Positions 1 to 12,831 of a stretch of DNA of 64,000 nucleotides are shown here, one piece after another. Source of the DNA: Trichoplax sp. H2 (lineage: Eukaryota > Placozoa > Uniplacotomia > Trichoplacea). The position numbers were made by a program, and so were the translations under genes. How positions within the stretch are numbered: position 1 is the stretch's first letter; every line of letters begins with the position of its first letter. The stretch covers positions 1 through 64,000 of the forward strand of contig NOWV01000191.1 of assembly GCA_003344405.1 (NCBI GenBank), given 5' to 3'. A model generated the notes under the pieces. That model saw only the letters and a program-made list of their open reading frames with translations, was not told the origin of the DNA and ran no database searches.

Positions 1-851
1 ATGCAAGTATAAATACGTAGTTAAGGATTTCAGTTATATGTATTTAAGAATTACACTCATAATACGCTTACCTGCTTCATCTGTTACTGCTGTAACAGTA
101 ATACTAGGTCCAAATCCTGCTACAGTGCCAGCTTTGATGGTAAGACTGTAGTTAGTATAAGCCTTCAAATTATTAATCGTGTACGTTAAGGTACCGCCAG
201 AAGCCGATGCCGACATTGTAACATTCGAGCCAGTAATCTTATAATCAATTTCATATGCTGTAATTACTCCATTTCGATCTGAAATTACAGGTGGCTGCCA
301 TGACAGTTTAATACCGGTCGATGATAATACTGTTGCAATGGTATTGATTGGCGTCGATGACGGAGCTATACATATAAAAAAGTTATTCGGTTAACAGAAA
401 TAAGTATGTTACACGAAAAACAAATTATATCGTATTTAATCATTCAAATAAATCCAATTCTATATCTGACATAAACGTAAATATATATGCAAGTATAAAT
501 ACGTAGTTAAGGATTTCAGTTATATGTATTTAAGAATTACACTCATAATACGCTAACCTGCTTCATCTGTTACTGCTGTAACAGTAATACTAGGTCCAAA
601 TCCTGCTACAGTGCCAGCTTTGATGGTAAGACTGTAATTAGTATAAGCCTTCAAATTATTAATCGTGTACGTTAAGATACCGCCAGAAGCCGATGCCGAC
701 ATTGTAACATTCGAGCCAGTAATCTCATAATCAATTTCATATGCTGTAATTACTCCATTTCGATCTGAAATTACAGGTGGCTGCCAAGATAGTCTAATAC
801 TAGTCGATGATAACACTGTTGCAATAACGTTGACTGGCGGAGATGACGGAG
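1..851. repeat. Recent tandem duplication of an FN3 exon, period 486 bp
   Basis: Bases 1-365 match 487-851 with few changes, covering intron and exon. Intron 3' flank and the exon's 3' half are nearly identical, while the exon's 5' part (about 300-365 versus 786-851) carries many substitutions. One donor differs: GTAAG at the left copy, GTTAG at the right. The duplication may continue left of the window. Confidence 0.9.
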
Positions 852-1916
852 CTGCGTAACAAAAATCATACGGTTTATAATTTTACAGATCTTTGCATCA
901 TCCATCATCGAGTCATTCATGAGAAATAATTTATTAGGTAAATTAGCGGAATATATATATTCAAAATTAGTTTAACAATTCTAGGTGTTAATTACACAAT
1001 ACTCCTTATAAGCACCAACCTGACAAACTGTTCAGAACATTCATTTAAACATTAAATCTATATTTGGTTAAGATTTATAACTTAAAATACTCACCATATT
1101 CATGAGTGGTAGCATTGACAATATTACTTTCCGGACCTGTTAAATTATATTTAATGTTATACGGAATGATTTTATAATAGTAATACTGATCCTGTTGTAA
1201 ACCAGTCGAGTAAACACTTCTTGTGGTGCCGTCAAAAATCATAACTCCCGAAGAATTTAGGCTTAAACTACGTGATGAATTAACATATATCCATTGATAT
1301 AATCGGTAGCCCACTATCCCATATGATAGTGCTGGAGAATCCCAAATAATTTGAATACTTGTAGCATTATAACCCAATGCAACGATATTTCTCACCATAC
1401 TTGCTGGAGCTGCAATTATGGATATATAATTAACATAGAGTATACTAATATACGAATTAGATACGGTAAGTAGAGATAAAAATTTATATTCCATCTACAA
1501 TATGTATTTAAATCGTGCTCATCATAACGGATCAATTTAAGCGTTATCGCCAACATCTCACAACAAATTGTATGAAGCTAAATCTATACTATATTTACCG
1601 CTTTCATCAGTCTGTACTGTGATAGCCATCTTTCTACCATTACCGGCAATATTTGAAGCCCATATATTAATGCTATAGTTCTGATATGGTATAAGGCTAG
1701 TTATAGTAGTGAAAGGGAAGGTTATAACACATCCATTTGATATTAAACTGTCGTAACAAGACTGATTAATCACGGTATTATTGAATTGCAGAATAATTTC
1801 CACTGTATAATTGGTTATGGTCGTATAGCCATTAAACGAAGGAGGCAACCATGAAACGTTTAGTGCGGAAGCAGTAATATTGGAAACTGTTATCTTGCTA
1901 ATAGCTGCAGGAGGGA
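72..1916 (-). CDS. Four fibronectin type III domain exons
   Basis: Exons 1599-1916, 1095-1409, 558-851 and 72-365 each encode one FN3 domain, phase 1-1. Visible FN3 hallmarks are an A-P/P-P start, the W-x-P-P or W-D-S-P strand-B motif, a conserved Y, the L-x-P/K-x-Y-x-x-Y-x-x-x-I/V-x-A core and a T-D-E-A/S-G end. They follow the Ig array in the protein. The last two are near copies of each other. More FN3 exons may lie left of base 1. Confidence 0.85.
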
Positions 1917-4900
1917 CTGTAGTTATTAAATTAAAATCAAAACAATAGCTTAAAAATTAACATTTTTGATTACATTCAGATCCAAGTAATTGAAGAATAT
2001 TGAAGTAATTTAATTACTGTAACTCTAGTTTTTTAATAATTTCTTAACAATAAATTCGATATATGATTGATAATAAAGAAAAATAATTCTGAAATCATAC
2101 GCGTACACCCTATGTTTAGAATGTTAATAGTACAGTTAAGAGTAGAAATCAATTTCATACCCATGACAACGACGGAAATATTAGGTGATGTAGCTGAAGA
2201 GAATGCATTTTGGATCCAACAGCTATAGTTGCCAGCATCAAATAAAGTTACAGAATTAATAATCAATGTACTAGAGGCCATAGTGATGCCATCAGCTTGA
2301 AAGGAGGTCATTGTTGATGATAGACCATTATCTAATGCAGTATTATTCCTCTGCCAGATGATACTAGCAGATGGTAGACTGGAAGTATTGCAAATTAAGC
2401 GAATCATGCCACCATGAATCACTCGTAACGAAGTTGTTTGGTGCAGAATAATCGGTACAGCTAGTGATAAAGCATGAATCATAATGAGAGCTATGTGAGA
2501 GTATTGATGTTCACAACACAACAGATTTTAATAGGAAAAATAAATATTATAGCATAACAAAAGCTGTCTAGATAATTTAAATTTATAATACAGTTCTCTT
2601 ATTTATAATTTTCAATGGTTGTACAAGACTTTATCACATTTGGTGGCTCATGAATTTAAAATATGAATAGCCTTATTGATAACTAAATGATGAACTTCCA
2701 TTTTCCACTGTTACTACAATTTATAATCAAGCTCTTGCAATCCAATTGACGGTAACAGTAATTACCATGATTTTATAGTTTATAATTTTAACTACATCAA
2801 ATTCGTAATATTAAAGAGATTAAAATACTTCAATATGCTCATTTGTATTTCTATAGCCTTATGTATAAAGCCGTTACGAGATCTTATTATATGTATTAGG
2901 GTATAAGTGCGTAACATATGCACTAAAGTTAAAGATGATTATAACTATTACTGTAACTATAAAAAACAGAAGAGAACATACGCCCTTCTTACGGTAACTC
3001 TATACTAGCCTCAATAGCACTGCAAAGCTCTACTGAGATACTTTCTTTATGTAATATTTGTGAACTGTTTTGAATTGTATAAGGTACTAAATTGCCAAAA
3101 ATTGATAAGTTAGATAAAATTTGTAACTATCCTGGAATAACTTTATATTTACTCGATAGCAGTTAAGATTTTAGTGAAATTTGAATGAATGCAATTAATT
3201 TTTATTATATTTTAGTACTATAACAAATATTTTTTGAGTAATAATATCCATGATATATGTAACGCAAGTATACTAAATATTGCATTTTTTATATTATTGG
3301 CAATATAGTATTTAAAACAGCTATGCGACACTACTGAAATATGTAAAGACCCTAAAAAACTTTATTGAATGTACAAACGCTACAACGATATTGTGTAGAA
3401 TTGTGTTTTTTTTTAATTAATCTCACTTACTGAAGACGTTTATCGTTGAAGCTTGGGTTAATACCGAGCCAGCAGAATTATTAAATAAGCAACGATAATC
3501 TGCCGAGTCTTTCGCTGTTACGTTTCCAATTGTTAAGCTATTCGAAACAGCATTCGATATTGCCTGCCCACCTTTCGTCCAAGTCACAGTTGGTGAAGGT
3601 TTACCAGTTCCCTCACAAGTTAATATAACCGTTTCACCAAGAAGTACAACACGGCTTATAGGCGAAAGCAAGACGGTTGGAGGAACTATTAGCAAATAAG
3701 CAAACAATTTTGTTATTCTGTAGATACGATAAATATTTATATCATCAGCGCGTAAGACTAACATCTTCAAACAATTTATCAAGTGTCACAAACAGCTACC
3801 AAATTAAAGCAATAGAATGAGCAATAAGCAGTCCTTACTTTCAATTACAACTGTCGCGATGTTACTCGTAGCTTGTCCAATGAAGTTATCAGCTCTACAG
3901 TGATACTGACCTTCATCAGCTAATGATGAATTATTTATAGTTAGCGTACTGTACCCAGTCAAGGAAAAATACTGGTAAGCTGTTTTATTCAGCAGACTGT
4001 CATCTTTAAACCATGTAATGTTAGGATAGGGATTACTTGTACTATTACAAGACAAAGTAATTTGCTGTCCCAAAATTTTAGTTTGATTTCTTGGCGACAT
4101 GACAAACCTCGGATATGCTAGGTAGACATAGAATCAAAGTAAGGTAATCATTTTTACAGCAGTCTGAATAGTTCGTTACGTTTACTGCTAATATCAATCC
4201 GATTTAATTCTACAAAGTAACAGAACTTACTATAAACATTGATTATAGCCGCAGAACTAGTAGAAGTATCAACTTCATTTGTAGCCTGACATTTATAACG
4301 ACCGGCTTCAATTCCAGACACATTAAGTAAGGCTAAAGTTGTATAACTTGATGTAGCATTAACAAATGTTACAATTTGATCATTTCTAAGCCAAATCCAT
4401 GAAGATCCAGGGTTACTAGTAGCATTGCAAGACAGCATCAGCGATTGACCTTCTGTTACATTGTTGCTCTCTGGAGATACCGTGATAATAGGCTTATCTA
4501 AGTCAACCGAGAAAATAAAAGGTAATTTATCTCAAATATTAAATACGCCAATAACATACTCGAATATTCATAATTTATAATTTATCAGTCAACTTATACG
4601 TCTTTGATAACGATTAATTGAAGCGATTATACGTAAATCCTAGCTCAAATACTCTTATATATTTCCAAATTTAAATTCTACTTTCATGGTTATACTTACA
4701 GTATACAACAACCTCTCCTATAGATCCATATATCGTTCCCATCAAATTTTTTGCTGAGCACTCATAAAATCCAGCTTGAGATACAGATATGTTAGAAATC
4801 GTTAATACGCCGTAACCATTTGACGATATTTGCCTGGCATTACTATAAGTTATTGCTGTACTATTTTTCAACCAAATAATTTCCGGAATAGGATTGCCTG

Positions 4901-7900
4901 ATACATTACATGTCAGTATACTAATCCCTCCTTCATTGACCACTACGTTGCTTGTTGAAGCAGTAATGACTGGCATAGCTGAAAGAAATTTAATGTTATT
5001 TTAATTCATTCATTGATTAAAATTGTAGGTTTATTTAGAGAATTTGAATGCGCTATTTTTATCTATTATGTTACTTAAATTAAAGTAGCAATTGAAAATT
5101 TATAAGATATTTTACTAGGTTGCAAGTTCCCTATTTTAATGGTATGACATCAATTTCCACTTACTGTAAACATCAATAAATCCATTACTACTACTTGCAG
5201 TACCAGCAATATTTGTAGCAGAGCATCTGTAATTGCCTATATCGGCACTAGATAGATTATACAGCGTCAGCTCCGCATGATCTGATGATATATTCGTATA
5301 ATTTATAATTTGATTATTCTTCAACCATGTCCATGTTGGTGAGGGATTTCCAGTTGCATTGCACGATAAGGTTAGAGATTCTCCGTTTGCCCTATTTTGG
5401 CTTTGTAGAGATACTGTTATCAAAGGTTTATCTAAAGTTAATAAAAGTAAACATAAATAGAACTTAGCTTTATGGCTTACTTATATGATGTTATGATTAT
5501 CATAACATCTAATTTCAATCAAAAGCTTACAATAAACGTCAACTACCGCTGGGACCGAAGTTACATTCCCCACCCAATTGCTTGCAACACACTGATATTG
5601 TCCTGACTGACTCTTTGTTATATTCAATATTGTTAGTGTGCTACTACCATTTGCTGAATCTTGTATAGTATTACTAAAATTTACAGCAATTCTATTTCTG
5701 AGCCAGGTTATAACAGGTATAGGACGACCGATACTGTTACACGTGAGTGCAGCAATTCCTTCTTCGATAATGCCTGTATTTCTAGGTATATTTATCAGTT
5801 TCGGTAAAGCTGAAACAGGATCAAAGGACATTCATGTATTTAATTAATCTATTCTTAAATAATTCGATTTGATTACGTACCGATATTAGCTTTACTAAAA
5901 CTCCAAAACATGATATATTGCTTATTGAGTAATTTAATTGCACCTTTAGATATAATACAATATACAAACATCTAAACTAGCAAGTTTGTGTATCTCGAAC
6001 TTACTATAAACATTGACAGTCACCGATCTACTTATATGACTTCCGATTACATTCGTTGATTTACATGTATATTTTCCAATTCCGATCGTTGATATGTTAG
6101 CAATAATTAATTGACCATATCCATTTACCGATGTTTGAATAATGTTGCTCATTGCAACTAATATGTCATCCTTATACCAAGAAATAACTGGCGTTGGATA
6201 GCCGGTACTATTACACGATAGAGTAATAGTATTACCCTCAACCACTTCCGTATTATTTAATATACTCACTACTCGTGGATAAGCTATAAAACATAATTGA
6301 TAGGCTATATTACTTATAATTTTTTATGTATCGAAAAATTATAAATGCAATGTATAGTAATTTAAGACCGAAACAAGGTCTACATTAAATTTTATCATCT
6401 AAAGTAACCGTGATCTACGAAAAACTTACTGTATATATCAATTATGCTCGAGCTGCTTGAACTGCCAGCGATATTTTCACCAAGACACCGATAAATGCCT
6501 ACATCTATCCTAGACACGTTCAGTAACGTCAGTGTAGTATAACTAAGCGATGATGTATTCATAAAGCCAATAATACTTTGACCATTTTTCAGCCATGTCA
6601 AAGTGGGCGAAGGATTTCCAGTCGCATTGCAAGATAATGTTACTGATTCACCATGCGTCATGTTATAATTCCGTGGAGATACCACAACTACTGGCTTAGC
6701 TGTTATAGTAATAATAAGACAATGCAAATTTAATATTGCGGTATGATCAAATACCACGCTAACTGAAGATGCTCGATAAGCCCACTTGTATAATACTGTA
6801 CATTCCAGAATTGAAATTCGATGAACAGTATAGAAATTGCATAAATTATTTTCAACAAAGTACCTTACTATAAGGTTTATCATAAAATACTAAACGATAA
6901 CAATCATCAAAAGCTGTAACGTCAGCAAACACTTACTGTACACGTCGATGATTCCAGTACTACTCGTAGAGCTACCAATAGTATTTTCAGCACGGCATTG
7001 ATAACTGCCTACATCCAAACTAGACACATTCTGTAGCTTTAACGTAGAATAAGCAGAAGACGATGAATTCGTATAATCAACGATAGTTTGGTTGTTCTTA
7101 AGCCATATCCATGTAGGATAAGGATTTCCGGTTGCATTACAAGATATTATTATAGTATCGCCTTCCGTTTTATTTAAGCTAAGTGGCGATAAAGTAACCA
7201 CTGGCTTATCTTTTATAACAGAATAGAGTTATATTAATTATTAAACTTCATTTAAACTAATTTATCTTTAATAGATAGAAAACAATAAACCGAGGACTAT
7301 TCGATATATCGGATTAAATAGAATCAATTCTACTGTAGTAGTTTAATAATATTCACTATAAATTTTGATACATACAAAGTACATCAACGCCTATAGGATT
7401 TGCATACGCGGTTCCTACTAGATTTTCAGATTCACATTGATAAAATCCAGCTTGTGATCTTGATACATTTGTAATCGTCAGTTGGCCATTACCACGCACT
7501 GAAATCTGGGCTATATTACTAGAATTCAACTTTACCCTGTTCATTTGCCATTTTACGACAGGTATAGGATTACCGGAACTGTTACAAAATAATGTAATAC
7601 TGTCACCTTCGACTACAGTTAAATTAACAGTTAAGCTTGTAAACTTTGGTAGACCTATTGATTTTAACATTAGAAAAATCTCCTTAAAATTGTATTTCGT
7701 TGTAGGTATTCCTTAATTAGTGATTCATATAATGTTAGTAATACATTAGTACCCATTTTTTAAAAAAGAACGCCATGTTACTCAGTAAACATTGCTACTA
7801 CCTGTATCTGTATATGCTTCGACTATTTTTCTCATTTTATGCACTTACTGTAAATATCGACCTCTCCAACGTTGCGGATATCAGCGCCAATGTAGTTCTC

Positions 7901-10900
7901 AGCCTTACATTTATAATAACCAACTTCACTACTAGAAATATTATTTAGAGACAGTGTGCTATAGCTCGAAGATGATAAGTTAACATAGCCACTAATGGCA
8001 GTATCATTCATAATCCATGTCCAGACTGGCAGAGGATTTCCACTGGCATTACAGGATAATAACGCTGACTGTCCTCCCGTGAAGTTAAAATTTCGCGAAG
8101 AACTTACGAATTTGGGTTTATCTAAACGTAGTCGAAATTAAAATAAACAATTAGTATTAGCATAGACTATTGGGTTATTACTCACGATCAATTATATATT
8201 ATTTGATATGTATAAATAAATCGAATGGGAATCTAAATATTTTGTAAGCTACCGAATATTAATTAATAATTTAGCAGTACAATATGATATCAATTAAATC
8301 ATATCAATATTTCATAGACCCTGATACTCTGTACAGATTTATACCCAGATTTAACACTTACAATGAAAATCCAAATTAGCAATCTGTGACTTATAAGTAT
8401 AAGACAGCATAGAAAATAGACAATAATAGTTCCCAGCGTCGTTGCTAGTAGCATTTAAGACACGTAATTGACTGTAGCCAGGTAAGGTTGTGTTCATGTA
8501 ATCGTGTAATACAACATTATCCTTATACCACGTGATACTGATCAGCGACGATACTCCAGTAGCATTACACTGCAAATTAAGCTGTTCGCCTTCTTGAAAT
8601 TCAGTAGAAATCGGTTGTTGATTGATTGCAAGATATGCTAAAGGTTTAATTATGAATCACCTCATCAGTGTTTGAATATACTTTTACGAATCCGTAACAA
8701 TTCAAGTATATGAAGCTGAAGTTATTTTATACTTTTGCCGTTTAATAAATACGCATGACTTCTAGAGCTACCTACATAATATCTAATTTATAATACAGGC
8801 ATATAACTTACTAATCGTAATAGCAATGCTACTCTATTACGTCTGATATGCATACAATTGTGTACTATTTATGAGTGGCATATAATAAATTCAAGTTTAT
8901 CTATTTTGTATTACTATTTATTTATGTGCGAATATGTATTGTACGCTTAAGATAAATCGAAAATTTACCGAAATTGTATGAGGTCAGTAGTACGCTGTAT
9001 ATAGCAACATAAATGCTTTTGTTTCATGTGAATTAGTTATCTTTTATTACTATTAACATTATGCAGTATATACTGTACCTTTAACGCGAACTTCAGCAAT
9101 ATTCGATATTAATGCAAGAGATCCCATCCAGACTCGACAGCTGTAATTACCGGCATCAGCAAAAGCAGCATTTGTAATATTCCAGTCATTATCAACAATA
9201 TAGGATGAATTAACGTAATTGCTAATTTGGATGTTATCCTTAAACCATGCAGTACTTATAAGTTTATTTCCTTTAGCTTTGCACCGTAAAGTTGCATCAA
9301 ATCGTTCAACGACATCGGTTGAATTAGGGTGTTCTTCAATAGATAAAGAAGCTGCAGGATATCCACATATATTAAGGCGTAGAAAAAATAATTACCGTAT
9401 TGTTACACAGTGACGCAACATCAACATTTGTTAATGATGCAGTATATGAATCATTAACTAGTAATACTCTGTATTCATATGCTACTTTTAAAAATTTATA
9501 TTGTCATAAAATTAATTATACCCCTTTATACTCGATTTTTATCTAGCATGGTTACAAAATTTTGATTCCTCTTTACATATTCTCTACTAAATTTTAGTAA
9601 TTGCATTCAATCTAATAGCATCATCTTGTTTCAGAGAAATGAAAATTATTTCAAGTGCATCAAGTGTATTAGCTGTAATAATATCTAGTAGGGTAAATAG
9701 AATTGATTGCTAAATCCGCTAATATTATGCGTACTTCTAACTATAAATTCAGTTATATTCTCCCACTAGTATAATTTAAAGCGTAGTTTTGGTACTTACC
9801 AAATGTTATGCCGCCTACGAAACCATATGACGTATAAAGAGTACCATGTCCATACATCGTTAAGGCAAAGTTTACACCGGATTTTAAGTGATTTACAGTA
9901 TGAAATCCTGGACTAATTCTTAGTGTTGCTGTTGCATACGAAGAAGCTGTTACCATTTGAAACATCGAGCTTTGGATGGAATTTCCGTCTAGTAGAAATC
10001 CATCTATATAGCTTGATTTAACAACGATATTTATATAATTTTGACGAAATGCGAGCGTACTGTTAACAGGTACGTAAAATTTATAATTTGGTGCGTAACT
10101 ATTAACACCTGGCATAAATATTGATAGCGGGCCAGCAACTACATTATCTTGAAAATATTCTCGCGTAAGATGAATAATTGAACATGGCATACTACAATCA
10201 AGTTGACTGGTAGTGCCACTAGGTAGCAAAATCTCTTTATAATCTGTTCTTGATAGGTTATATGTTGCTCCATTATGAGATAATGTTACTGTCGTTGAAT
10301 TATACGCCGCAACTATACGGTAGATATCGCCTGAAGTTCTCTCAGCGACAGGTGTTAATATAAATTCTTTCTTATAATACTCAACTGGTACGCTTTGCTC
10401 AATGCTGCTATGGCATCCAGATCTTGTACTTGATGTTCTGAAACATTTTTCGCCACGAATTAATCCAATATTCTGCGTCGAAGAAACAATAGTACCAGAA
10501 ATATCCTCGATTGTATTAGGTGCGAGGTAATATCCTTCACCTTTATTTAGAGTAGTGACAATCGAATCGTGGAAGGAATTCGCTCCGTTAAAATATATCT
10601 TTGTAGTTTTTGGAAATTTGATGGAAATCTGGGTGTTATCTTCCTTTGCTAAAATCGTAATCATAGATGAGCTTGGAGAGTAAATATTTAACAAATATTC
10701 TTTACCATACATCGCGGTTGGGTATACTCGATAGCCACCTCCTCGGTATTGATCAGCAAAATAAGCAATAATTGTAATATCTTCGTCGGAAGTAACGTAC
10801 GCAAGTTTCGTCGTTTTGCCATTATCTCGTTGGTAAACTTCCGCTAGATTAAACAAAATCTGAACTGTACTAGCTGCATTGATAGTATAGGTACTAGTAG

Positions 10901-12384
10901 AGCCCCCAGCACCGTAATTCGTCACATTAACTTTAGCAGCTTTGTCCAAAGCAGTTACGAATATTAATGCATTTGGATTGCCACGATAATAAATGCCCAA
11001 GAATCCAACATAGAATTCTTTACCCTGATGAGTTAAAGAGACCGAAGTAGGATCTATAAAATAAAATTAATTACAAAAGTAGAACTTTATTAATGTAATA
11101 ATTCTGTTATTATACAATATGTACTTTATTGCTATAACTAATGTGTCTATTAACGGATATCGATTGTATCAGATATCAGCTACTGCATGCTGACAAATTC
11201 CACAAAAGAATTCTGACAATGCATCCGAAATCAAAGTCCAACCTTCACGGTGAACAATATTATCTCTTCTAGCAACTCCCTGTCAGTTTGCTTAGCAACC
11301 ATGAGTTCAATTAAGTTAAGTTAATTGATCGATATAATAATGTAGGATGCAAACTCAATGAGAATAAATCTATAGCTAAGGATTAACAATATCATTTTTA
11401 TAACAATTAAATTTAATGTCCGGCTTAAAGCTACCATCTACAGAAGACGAATGCCATCAATGCTACTGTGAAGCAGTTATAATTCTTTATTTTCATCAGC
11501 AACTGTAATCTTTTACAGCCATGGACTGGTAGCAATTTCTAGTAGTCCATGGTACAGCCGTAGTACGATTATTATTAGCAAAGTATTATATCAACTCATC
11601 TCTAATTAATTCCAATAATCTTTTAAATAACAATAATATTTCCCCCTCCCCAACCAGTAACTTTGAAACAGTCTTTTCACCTAAAAGCATCAAGTGTGGT
11701 ACCATAATTAATTAAAATTAATCGTCAACACCCTAAATGAGTCAAGTAAAGTTTTTGCGAGTATTTGCAGCATAAATAATATCTTAGACATCACGAGACA
11801 ATGTTACCGTGTGTATTGAAAAACACGTCATTTTACAAATGCCTAGTCATTGTAAAGAATGCCTAACAACAATACGGCGACAGCTAATAATCAACATATT
11901 GCCAAAATTTCATGAACCGTCTTGTATGGTAGCTTGAAGATTAGCATGACCATGAACGTTCATATTACCGTAATTATTGCTAATAAGAACGTTGGTAAGA
12001 TTTTTCCGTGCAAGTTCTGCCTATACTCGTTGTTAATGCATTCTTAACGTAGCAAAATACATGTTGCTATAAGTTTCTGGTATGTTTACTTTTCCATTAT
12101 CATTAAATTCATTACTTTAGAATCTATCACATCGGTAGTTACTGAAAACCTTGATGATTTTACGGATCATCAAATACTATCAAATCTGCAGATAAAATGT
12201 AATCACTTTTAAATTAAATACGTCTGTGTTAAAGAAACTCTTTCCTACATTCTTTGCGCATTTCTAAATGATAGAAATTTAATCCTGACGAAATTTTAAT
12301 AAACTTACTGGTGCTAGCCTCATATGATTGAAAAAAGGTACCGATCCACACCAAAAAGAGCAAAGTCCAAACAATGCCGTTCAT
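72..12384 (-). CDS. Giant IgGFc-binding/Ig/FN3 adhesion-type protein, 3' end beyond window
   Basis: Predicted secreted or membrane-anchored multidomain protein; the C-terminus lies left of base 1, so anchoring is unknown. Coding exons in order (minus strand): 12309-12384, 9800-11053, 9079-9351, 8362-8637, 7849-8121, 7376-7654, 6937-7209, 6430-6699, 6005-6283, 5531-5809, 5165-5431, 4700-4978, 4231-4497, 3839-4117, 3431-3685, 2161-2460, 1599-1916, 1095-1409, 558-851, 72-365. Each has GT-AG borders and every junction is phase 1, so the frame stays open for about 2,130 codons. Order: signal peptide, IgGFc-binding N-terminal domain, 14 Ig domains, 4 FN3 domains. Ig domains show the Cys-Trp-Cys pattern with D-x-G-x-Y-x-C near the second Cys; many N-x-S/T sites suggest an extracellular array. 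Family knowledge suggests cell adhesion or recognition; no ligand can be read from sequence. I am sure of the domain types and less sure that no small exon was missed. Confidence 0.85.
2161..9351 (-). CDS. Array of 14 Ig-domain exons
   Basis: Fourteen exons of 255-300 bp, one I-set/C2-type Ig domain each, all phase 1-1 and so freely duplicable. Two subtypes can be told apart. Type 1 (267-273 bp; 7849, 6937, 6430, 5165, 4231) has GNPSPTWTWLKNNQ-like strands and ends I-I-D-V-Y-S. Type 2 (279 bp; 7376, 6005, 5531, 4700) has a V-V-E-G start, P-I-P-V-I-x-W and an S-Q-A-G-x-Y-x-C motif, ending V-D-V-Y-C. In protein order they run 1-2-1-1-2-2-1-2-1, flanked by more divergent domains (9079, 8362 at the N side; 3839, 3431, 2161 at the C side). 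The exons at 7849-8121 and 9079-9351 lack an early Met and are easily overlooked; both translate cleanly. Confidence 0.85.
9800..11053 (-). CDS. IgGFc-binding-like N-terminal domain exon
   Basis: One 1,254-bp exon (418 codons, phase 1 to phase 1) with acceptor at 11053 and donor GTAAG after 9800. The protein starts NPTSVSLTHQGKEFYVGFL and contains a repeated beta-rich layout typical of the IgGFc-binding protein N-terminal domain: G-K-E-F near the start, a central segment on thread-like extracellular positions with T-S-T motifs, and a C-terminal N-H-L-K-S-G-V-N block followed by G-F-V-G-G. Four cysteines are visible. In vertebrate FCGBP this domain precedes von Willebrand D domains; here it is followed by Ig domains. 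The family match is by recognition only. Confidence 0.75.
11519..11552. repeat. Perfect 9-bp inverted repeat in the first coding intron
   Basis: CCATGGACT and AGTCCATGG face each other across a 16-base spacer within the 1.25-kb intron between the signal-peptide exon and the IgGFc domain exon. No coding exon was seen in that intron. Confidence 0.7.
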
Positions 12385-12394
12385 CTTTGCTAAT
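12309..12394 (-). CDS. First coding exon with signal peptide
   Basis: An acceptor with a T-rich tract precedes base 12394, and the ATG is at 12384-12382 in an A-rich context (AAAG before ATG). It encodes MNGIVWTLLFLVWIGTFFQS followed by YEAST, a typical signal peptide. The donor GTAAG follows base 12309 in phase 1 and joins the large domain exon ending at 11053. The frame is open ten codons further upstream only through a TTG codon, so the ATG is preferred. Confidence 0.8.
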
Positions 12395-12724
12395 CTGTAA
12401 AAAACTAAATCCAAGTTGAAAATATTACATTAAAAGTACCATAAATATCTTTAAAAGTTTTAGTTTCGCAAACTCATATTTTGTATTTTTTAGAGATATT
12501 GAATGATAGATTATTTTTCTCTCCATGTAATAAATATCCTTCACATTTTATCAACCATTATCGCAATAAATAATGAGCAATGATTCACTATTACCGTAAT
12601 TTAGAGTTTATCTTGAGAAAATAGCATTAATACCACAACTATCCTGATAGCTAGGCGTTTTATTACGAAAACTATGACAGATAAAGCAAATCCTGCGGAA
12701 AGAGGAAACTTGTAATATACTTAC

Positions 12725-12831
12725 CCGAAATTATGGGACTTCGATAAATTGGTTAGCGTGATAAGAACATCCGATGAATTAGTAAGGCGCTCAAGGATAG
12801 ACGTTAATGCTGATTAATTAAAACTTTTATA
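12725..12831 (-). promoter_or_regulatory. TATA box and untranslated first exon of the Ig gene
   Basis: On the minus strand TATAAAAG lies at 12831-12824. About 100 bases downstream a strong donor (GTAAGTAT) follows base 12725, and a T-rich acceptor ends at 12395, ten bases before the coding ATG. Together they make a plausible core promoter, a short 5' untranslated exon (start about 12,795-12,800) and a 5'-UTR intron of about 330 bp. The transcription start is inferred. Confidence 0.45.

Noticed and set aside
5638-5847. 69-codon plus-strand open frame
   Set aside because: Antisense shadow of the Ig exon 5531-5809.
9219-9413. 64-codon plus-strand open frame
   Set aside because: It lies antisense over the Ig exon 9079-9351, which has a full Ig pattern and correct splice borders.
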